A model generated the notes under the pieces. That model searched no databases, was not told the origin of the DNA, and worked only from the letters and a program-made list of their open reading frames with translations. Below are positions 59,186 through 64,000 of a DNA stretch of 64,000 nucleotides, piece by piece (positions within the stretch are counted from its first letter, which is position 1; each line of letters begins with the position of its first letter). A program made the translations under genes and the position numbers. Location of the stretch: positions 1,674,001 through 1,738,000 of the forward strand of contig OY969912.1 of the NCBI GenBank assembly GCA_963704505.1, in the 5' to 3' direction. The DNA is from VRUE01 sp963704505. GTDB taxonomy: Bacteria; Actinomycetota; Thermoleophilia; Solirubrobacterales; 70-9.

Positions 59186-60070
59186 ATGACCGATACGACT
59201 CTCCTCGGGGACAAGTCGATCCGCCGGATCGGTTTCGGCGCGATGCAGCTGGCCGGGCCGGGCGTGTTCGGTCCGCCAGGCGATCCCGAGGGCGCCCGCG
59301 CGGTCCTGCGCCGCGCGATCGAGCTCGGCGTCGATCACATCGACACCTCGCAGTACTACGGGCCGGACGTCGTCAACGAGCTGATCCGCGAAGCGCTGCA
59401 TCCCTACCCCGAGAGCCTCAAGCTGGTGACCAAGGTCGGCGTGCGGCGCGGCGAGGACGGCGCCTGGAACGCGGCTCTCTCCCCGGTGGAGCTGCGCGAG
59501 GGGGTGGAGGACAACCTGCGCGCGCTGCGGGTCGAGCGGATGGACCTCGTCAACCTGCGGGTTGCCGATCCGTCGGGCGGTCCCGGGGTGCCGCTCGCCG
59601 AGCAGCTCGGCGCGCTCGAAGATCTGCGACAGGAGGGCAAGCTCGACCTGATCGGCGTCTCCAACGTCACCCGCGAGGGGGCCGAATTCGCCCTTGCCGA
59701 AGCGGAGATCGCAGGGGTGCAGAACGGCTTCAGCATCCTCGATCGCGACAACCTCGACATCGTCGAGCTCTGCCGGCGGCACGAGATCGCCTTCGTCCCC
59801 TTCTTTCCGCTCGGCTCGGCCTTCGGTGGCGGGCCGGGCAAGCTCGCCGCGGACCCGGCGATCTCCGCGGTCGCCGAGCGGCACGGGGCGACGCCGTCCC
59901 AGGTCGCCCTCGCCTGGCTTCTGACCCAGTACGAGCGGATCCTGCTGATCCCGGGCACGACCTCGGTCGCGCACCTGGAAGAGAACCTCGAGGCGGCCTC
60001 GGTCGACCTCGGAGAAGGAGACCTCGTCGAGCTGGAGCGGGTCGGGCCCATCGGCCGTTCCGGCCGCTGA
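59186..60070 (+). CDS. Aldo/keto reductase
   Basis: A 294-residue NADPH-dependent TIM-barrel reductase. IRRIGFGAMQLAG opens the barrel; Asp and Tyr of the tetrad are in VDHIDTSQYYGPD and the lysine is in LVTKVG. The usual catalytic histidine position reads MDLVNLRVAD, so His is replaced; some pyridoxal reductase-type AKRs have the same NLR wording. NADPH contacts are in LIPGTTSVAHLEENL. Substrate unknown. Confidence 0.85.
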   Translation: MTDTTLLGDKSIRRIGFGAMQLAGPGVFGPPGDPEGARAVLRRAIELGVDHIDTSQYYGPDVVNELIREALHPYPESLKLVTKVGVRRGEDGAWNAALSPVELREGVEDNLRALRVERMDLVNLRVADPSGGPGVPLAEQLGALEDLRQEGKLDLIGVSNVTREGAEFALAEAEIAGVQNGFSILDRDNLDIVELCRRHEIAFVPFFPLGSAFGGGPGKLAADPAISAVAERHGATPSQVALAWLLTQYERILLIPGTTSVAHLEENLEAASVDLGEGDLVELERVGPIGRSGR

Positions 60071-60095
60071 CCTGCGGAACGGCCCGGCTCGCGCA

Positions 60096-60101
60096 TAGGA
60101 T
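60096..60101 (+). promoter_or_regulatory. -10 box TAGGAT of the MaoC gene
   Basis: Ends 8 bases before the ATG at 60109, which is chosen over an in-frame codon at 60100. Confidence 0.6.
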
Positions 60102-60108
60102 GGCCCCT

Positions 60109-60582
60109 ATGGCAACCGTTGAGGTCGAGGGAGTCGAGGGGATGCAGGCCCTGCTCGGGCAAGAGATCGGCCCGAGCGACTGGCGCACCGTCACCCAGGA
60201 GAACATCGATACTTTCGCCGAGCTCTCCGGCGACGACCAATGGATTCACGTCGACATCGAGCGGGCCAAGACCGAGAGCCCCTTCGGCACGACGATCGCC
60301 CACGGGAACCTGACGCTTTCGCTCGTCGACGGTTTCCGCACAGACCTGATTTCCTCGACCGGCTTCGCGCTCGGCGTCAACTACGGCTGGAACAAGATCC
60401 GCTTCCCGGCCCCGGTGCCGGCCGGCGCCAAGGTGCGGGCCCGCGCCGAGGTCGTGACGGTCGACGAGGTAGGCGGCGGCTGGTGGCAGGTCGTCACCCG
60501 CTTCACCCTCGAGGTCGACGGCAACGAGAAGCCCTGCTTCGTCGGCGACTCGGTCACCCGCGTGATGGCGCCCGCCGACTGA
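60109..60582 (+). CDS. MaoC-like (R)-specific enoyl-CoA hydratase
   Basis: A 157-residue hot-dog-fold protein. The hydratase motif is TFAELSGDDQWIHVDIERA with catalytic Asp and His, followed by TIAHGNLTLSLVDGF. GVNYGWNKIRFPAPVPAGAK is the second conserved block. It probably hydrates trans-2-enoyl-CoA to the R-3-hydroxy form. Convergent with the SRPBCC gene. Confidence 0.87.
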   Translation: MATVEVEGVEGMQALLGQEIGPSDWRTVTQENIDTFAELSGDDQWIHVDIERAKTESPFGTTIAHGNLTLSLVDGFRTDLISSTGFALGVNYGWNKIRFPAPVPAGAKVRARAEVVTVDEVGGGWWQVVTRFTLEVDGNEKPCFVGDSVTRVMAPAD

Positions 60583-60603
60583 GCGGCACCGCGCCCGGTC
60601 CGC

Positions 60604-61029
60604 TCAGCCTTCTTTCGCCAGCTCGACTATTGCCCGGTGGGCGTGGGGGAGAGAGCTCCGGGCCCGCGGCCCGAGGACGCGCTTCCAGGCGGACGAAAGC
60701 GGGCCCTCGATGTAGATCGTGTTGGTCAGGCGGCAGCCGATCTCGGTCCCCTCGACCAGGTGGCGGTGGCCCATGCGCGCGCCGGGCAGACGCGCCTCGT
60801 CCGTGAAGAGCCGGCCCTCGTCGAACTCGACCACACGGAAGCGAAGGCGCAGACCGGTCTCGAAGACGACCCTGGCCTCGGCCCCGGGCCCGATCGGGCC
60901 GTCGAGCCTCGCGCTCCTGATCTCCGAGTTCCACCGCGGCCATGCATCGGCGTCGGCGTACGCCCTGGCCCAGACCGCGGTCGGTGGCACCGCCGCCTCG
61001 ATCTGCGCCGAGGTCTCCCAACGACCCAT
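60604..61029 (-). CDS. SRPBCC (polyketide cyclase/START-like) protein
   Basis: A 141-residue ligand-binding helix-grip protein: TSAQIEAAVPPTAVWARAYA, DADAWPRWNSEIRSARLDGP and RVVEFDEGRLFTDEARLPG are typical first halves of the fold, and a long C-terminal helix closes it. A GGAGGT site lies before the ATG. Ligand unknown. Confidence 0.78.
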   Translation of the reverse strand: MGRWETSAQIEAAVPPTAVWARAYADADAWPRWNSEIRSARLDGPIGPGAEARVVFETGLRLRFRVVEFDEGRLFTDEARLPGARMGHRHLVEGTEIGCRLTNTIYIEGPLSSAWKRVLGPRARSSLPHAHRAIVELAKEG

Positions 61030-61059
61030 CGGGCTACCTCCGTCGGCTGCCCACCGGGA

Positions 61060-61491
61060 CTACTTGACCGTCAGGGTGCCTTCCATGCCGGCCTCGCGGT
61101 GGCCCGGAACGGTGCAGAAGAAGGTGTACGTGCCCGGCTTCAGGTCGACGGTCGCCGTCGCCGAGCCGTCGGAGACGAGTTCGGTTTCACCCACCGTCTT
61201 GCCGCTCGAGTCTTCGATCGCGACATCGTGGCTGAGCTGCTGCGGGTTGCTGAATTCGACGTTGACCTTGCCGGCTGCGGCGGTCGCGCTGGTCTCCGTG
61301 TAGGCCAGTTCGCTGCCGGGCTTGGCTTCGAACTTGAGCGCCGTCGCGGCGCCGCCTCCGGATGCCGGGGCCGACTGCGCCGGGGTGCTTTCGCTCGCTT
61401 CGGTCGATGAGGAGTCGCTACTGCTGCTACCGCAGGCTGCGAGAGCCGCGGCTGCGGTCAGCGCGAGGACTAGGGCCAGGACCTTCTTCAT
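61060..61491 (-). CDS. Cupredoxin (plastocyanin-like) lipoprotein
   Basis: A 143-residue exported copper protein. The signal peptide MKKVLALVLALTAAAALAAC ends in a lipobox. A Ser-rich linker is followed by a single cupredoxin domain with type-1 copper ligands His (QLSHDVAIED) and Cys/His/Met (TFFCTVPGHREAGM). Such proteins shuttle electrons outside the membrane. The ATG at 61491 has an AAAGGAA site. Confidence 0.9.
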   Translation of the reverse strand: MKKVLALVLALTAAAALAACGSSSSDSSSTEASESTPAQSAPASGGGAATALKFEAKPGSELAYTETSATAAAGKVNVEFSNPQQLSHDVAIEDSSGKTVGETELVSDGSATATVDLKPGTYTFFCTVPGHREAGMEGTLTVK

Positions 61492-61573
61492 GCTGGTTCC
61501 TTTCGACTGAAACGACTGGAAAACGGCTCGGCAAACCACTCTACCCCTGATACGGCCACCCGTCCGGGAAGGT

Positions 61574-62398
61574 TCAGCGGCCGTTGAACTCGGCCTTCTG
61601 GCCGCCGAAGAATGCCTCGACCCCGGTGCGAAGGTCCTCGGTCGCCATGCTGTCGGCGATCCCGTGGCGCTCCAGCTGGAGGTGCTCGGTGAGGCTGTTC
61701 TCGATGCTGACCCCGGTCAGCTGTTTCGCCATCCGAACGTAGAAGGGGGCACGGGAGGCCAGCTTCTCGGCGCGCTCACGGGCCCTGTCCATGAGCTGAT
61801 CGTCGGCGACCACCTCGGTGACGAGCCCCTCGTCGAGCGCGTCCTGGGGGCTCATGTTCGGGTCCTCGAGCAGGAGCTCGAGAGCCCGGCTGGGGCCGAC
61901 GACGCGGGGCAGGAAGTAGGTCATGCCACCGTCGGGTGAGGCGCCGAGCCGGCCGTAGGCGCAGGCGAAGAAGGCGCCCTCCGCGGCGATTCGGGTGTCG
62001 CAGGCGAGTGCCAGCGAGAAGCCCGCGCCCGCCGCCGCCCCATTGACCGCGGCGATCACCGGGAACGGGATCCGGCGCAGGTCGACGATCGCCTGATGCA
62101 GGGCCTCGGCGCCGCGGCGCACCTCGGAAGGGAGGTCGATCTCGTCGGATTCGACTCCCGCCCTGAAGGTGTTGATGTCACCGCCCGAGCAGAACGCCTT
62201 GCCGGTGCCGGTGAGGATCAGGGCGCGCAACCCCGAACGGTCCGCCAGCCAGGCGAAGGCGACGGTCATCTCGAGGATCATCTCCGGGCTCATCGAGTTG
62301 AAGGTGTCGGGCCGGTCGAGGCTGAGGATTCCGATCTTGCCGTCGATCTCGAGCCGCATCGTCTTGAGCTCCGGTGGGCTCAGGGTCTCGGTGCTCAT
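61574..62398 (-). CDS. Enoyl-CoA hydratase/isomerase family protein
   Basis: A 274-residue crotonase-fold protein. GIGILSLDRPDTFNSMSPEM-like opening (GKIGILSLDRPDTFNS), KAFCSGGDINTF for the first oxyanion-hole residue, and IAAVNGAAAGAGFSLALACD for the second. The usual catalytic Glu pair is only partly evident (FFACAYGRLGASPDGGMTYF), which is closer to isomerase or PaaG-like members. The reading frame stays open far upstream to 63883 through uvrC antisense, but the ATG at 62398 with GGAGAGAG is the real start. Confidence 0.87.
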   Translation of the reverse strand: MSTETLSPPELKTMRLEIDGKIGILSLDRPDTFNSMSPEMILEMTVAFAWLADRSGLRALILTGTGKAFCSGGDINTFRAGVESDEIDLPSEVRRGAEALHQAIVDLRRIPFPVIAAVNGAAAGAGFSLALACDTRIAAEGAFFACAYGRLGASPDGGMTYFLPRVVGPSRALELLLEDPNMSPQDALDEGLVTEVVADDQLMDRARERAEKLASRAPFYVRMAKQLTGVSIENSLTEHLQLERHGIADSMATEDLRTGVEAFFGGQKAEFNGR

Positions 62399-62451
62399 TT
62401 TTGTGCGCTCTCTCCGTCTCTGAGTCGGGTTTGGCCGTGTGGCCAGGAGCC

Positions 62452-62457
62452 TACTCT
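62452..62457 (+). promoter_or_regulatory. -10 box TACTCT of uvrC
   Basis: Ends 8 bases before the ATG at 62465. Confidence 0.55.
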
Positions 62458-62464
62458 TAGGCAT

Positions 62465-64000
62465 ATGGCTGACGACATCCACGCGGAAGGCGGCTCGCGG
62501 GCCGATCGCATCGCCGAGCGGCGCCGCGAACTGCCCGATTCGGCGGGCGTGTACCTCTTCTACGACGAGGCCGGCGAGCTGCTCTATGTGGGCAAGGCGC
62601 GCTCGATCCGGAAAAGGATCGCCTCGCACTTCTCCGGCGGGGAGACCCGGCTCACCTCGCGGATCGAACGGATCGATGTCCTCGTCACCGCCAATGAGGC
62701 CGAGGCCCTGCTCGCCGAGCAGAGCTTCATCAAGCGCCACCGGCCGCGCTTCAACATCCGCCTGCGCGACGACAAGTCCTACCCCTACGTCGCGGTCAGC
62801 CTCGACGAGGACTACCCGCGGGTCTATTTCACCCGTGAGAAGCACCGCTCCGGCCGCGCCTACTTCGGCCCGTTCTCGAGCGCCAAGCGGGTCCGCGAGA
62901 CGCTCGACCTGCTCGGCAAGCTCTTCCAGTTCCGCACCTGCGAGGGGGCCGAGCCCGGGCGCCGTTCCGGCAGCCCCTGCCTCGATTACTTCATCAAACG
63001 CTGCGGGGCCCCGTGCGTGGGCTACGTCCGCCGTGAGGAGTACCGCCGCAACATCGACGCGATCGTCGACTTCCTCTCCGGTCGCTACCGCCGGGTCGAG
63101 AAGGACGAGCAGGCGAAGATGGAGAGCGCCGCGGCGGCGCGGGAGTTCGAGCGTGCCGCGGTCCATCGCGACCGCCTCGCCGCGATCAAGTCCCTGTTCG
63201 AGCGCCAGCGGATCGCCGGCGGAACCGTCGGCACCGCCGACCTGATCGGCGTCGCCGCCGAGGGGACCGACGCCAACGCCCAGGTCTTCCAGGTGCGCGA
63301 CGGGATCCTCGCCGAGCGCCAGAGCTTCTATCTCGAGAATCAGGGCGAGCGCGATCTGGCCGAGGTCGCCGAGGAGTTCGTCGGCCAGTACTACTCGGCC
63401 TCGCCGGCGGTGCCGAAGACGATCATCGTCGGCCCCTACCTCAAGGACCGGGCCGAGGTCCTCGCCGCCGCGCTGACCGAGCGGCGCGGGTCGCCGGTCG
63501 ACGTCCGGGTCGCCGAGCGCGGCGACAAACGACGCCTGCGCGAGCTTGCCGAGCGGAACGCCAAGCTCGCCCTCGACCAGGACCGCCTGCGCCGCGAGCA
63601 CCGTCGCCAGCGCCGGGTCGAGAGCCTGGCCGACCTCCGCGACGCCCTGAAGATGGACGAGCTGCCGGTCCGAATCGAGGGTTTCGACATCTCCAACCTG
63701 GGCGGCGAGCACACGGTTGCCTCGATGGTCGTCTTCGAGGGCGGCGCCACCAAGAAGTCCGATTACCGCCGGTTCCGGGTCCGTGGCGAGCGTCCTCACG
63801 GCCCCGATGACTTCGCCTCGATGGAGGAGGTCCTCTCGCGCCGGGCGGCGCGCTACCTCGAGCAGCACGACCTCTCCCCACACGACGGCAAGCGCGACGA
63901 CAGCTTCGCGGCGCTGCCGGCGCTGGTCGTGATCGACGGCGGCAAGGGCCAGCTGGCGGCCGGGGTCAGGGCCCTGCGGCCCTTCATCGATCGCGGGGTG
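62465..64000 (+). CDS. uvrC: Excinuclease ABC subunit C (5' part, runs off the window)
   Basis: At least 512 residues of UvrC, which makes both incisions in nucleotide excision repair. The GIY-YIG nuclease domain is at about residues 24-110 (GVYLFYDEAGELLYVGKARS, then IKRHRPRFNIRLRDDKSYPY). A cysteine-containing segment RSGSPCLDYFIKRCGAPCVG follows. The UVR motif (KMESAAAAREFERAAVHRDR) binds UvrB. The RNase H-like C-terminal nuclease has IEGFDISNLGGEHTVASMVV and LVVIDGGKGQL. The frame is open to the window end, with no stop. Confidence 0.95.
   Translation, partial: MADDIHAEGGSRADRIAERRRELPDSAGVYLFYDEAGELLYVGKARSIRKRIASHFSGGETRLTSRIERIDVLVTANEAEALLAEQSFIKRHRPRFNIRLRDDKSYPYVAVSLDEDYPRVYFTREKHRSGRAYFGPFSSAKRVRETLDLLGKLFQFRTCEGAEPGRRSGSPCLDYFIKRCGAPCVGYVRREEYRRNIDAIVDFLSGRYRRVEKDEQAKMESAAAAREFERAAVHRDRLAAIKSLFERQRIAGGTVGTADLIGVAAEGTDANAQVFQVRDGILAERQSFYLENQGERDLAEVAEEFVGQYYSASPAVPKTIIVGPYLKDRAEVLAAALTERRGSPVDVRVAERGDKRRLRELAERNAKLALDQDRLRREHRRQRRVESLADLRDALKMDELPVRIEGFDISNLGGEHTVASMVVFEGGATKKSDYRRFRVRGERPHGPDDFASMEEVLSRRAARYLEQHDLSPHDGKRDDSFAALPALVVIDGGKGQLAAGVRALRPFIDRGV

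Noticed and set aside
62399..63883. Long in-frame extension upstream of the enoyl-CoA hydratase
   Set aside because: The extension is antisense to uvrC; a clear ATG with ribosome-binding site at 62398 starts the conserved domain.

Overview
The window is high-GC, densely packed bacterial chromosome. It reads as an actinobacterium outside the classical Mycobacterium/Streptomyces groups, most likely a Thermoleophilia/Solirubrobacterales-type organism. That placement is inference. It rests on GC-rich codons, an ftsE-ftsX-ctp-rnr-smpB...ssrA order, PHO boxes of the GTTCACA-N4 type, leaderless -10 promoters directly in front of start codons, and a collagen-like 'LTYANVxST...KNSVGTKQIK' secreted protein (55416-55955) of the kind I associate with that class. 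No rRNA, tRNA, CRISPR, transposase, integrase or phage gene was seen.

Layout. 1-454: a non-coding stretch with two inverted, structurally matched multi-hairpin elements. 455-8408: cell-surface sugar genes (M20 peptidase, LytR-CpsA-Psr ligase, UDP-sugar dehydrogenase, two sugar-phosphate nucleotidyltransferases, phosphoglucose/phosphomannose isomerase, PAP2 membrane enzyme). 8466-15484: comF, hpf, secA, a SnoaL-like protein, a methyltransferase, prfB with a programmed +1 frameshift, and an esterase. 15481-22021: a sigma factor-ogt operon, nadC, a VOC protein, fpg, nadA and a full-length transketolase. 22118-31520: ftsE (frameshifted by one base), ftsX, ctp, rnr, smpB, a proline-rich/HhH membrane protein, a flavoprotein reductase, tmRNA and a redoxin. 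31604-39167: DUF1697, a metallo-hydrolase, OsmC, ABC-F, purU, an Rpf-like protein, an HD protein and uppP.

39173-51052 is a phosphate regulon: a PhoB/PhoP-type response regulator, a second DNA-binding domain protein without receiver, pstS-pstC-pstA-pstB-phoU, ppx, ppk, a DUF47 protein and a Pit permease. Three arrays of 11-bp-period PHO boxes sit in it. One faces a minus-strand intergenic segment that ends in the only canonical U-tract terminator found by eye in the window, suggesting a phosphate-controlled small RNA. 51317-57016 is accessory: small membrane proteins, orphan TadE-like pseudopilin genes, a TadG-like/VanY/lytic-transglycosylase fusion, and a 231-bp near-identical copy of the fusion's 3' end about 1.9 kb downstream. 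57017-64000: an HD protein, a trypsin-like protease, aldo/keto reductase, MaoC hydratase, SRPBCC protein, cupredoxin, enoyl-CoA hydratase and the 5' part of uvrC.

The strongest leads for something new are the paired structural elements at 30-425, the putative PHO-box-driven RNA at 39173-39300, the 11-codon leaderless leader ORF coupled to uppP (38320-38355), and the TadG/VanY/SLT fusion with its displaced tail. All functional statements come from reading translated sequence and family knowledge; no database search was run.
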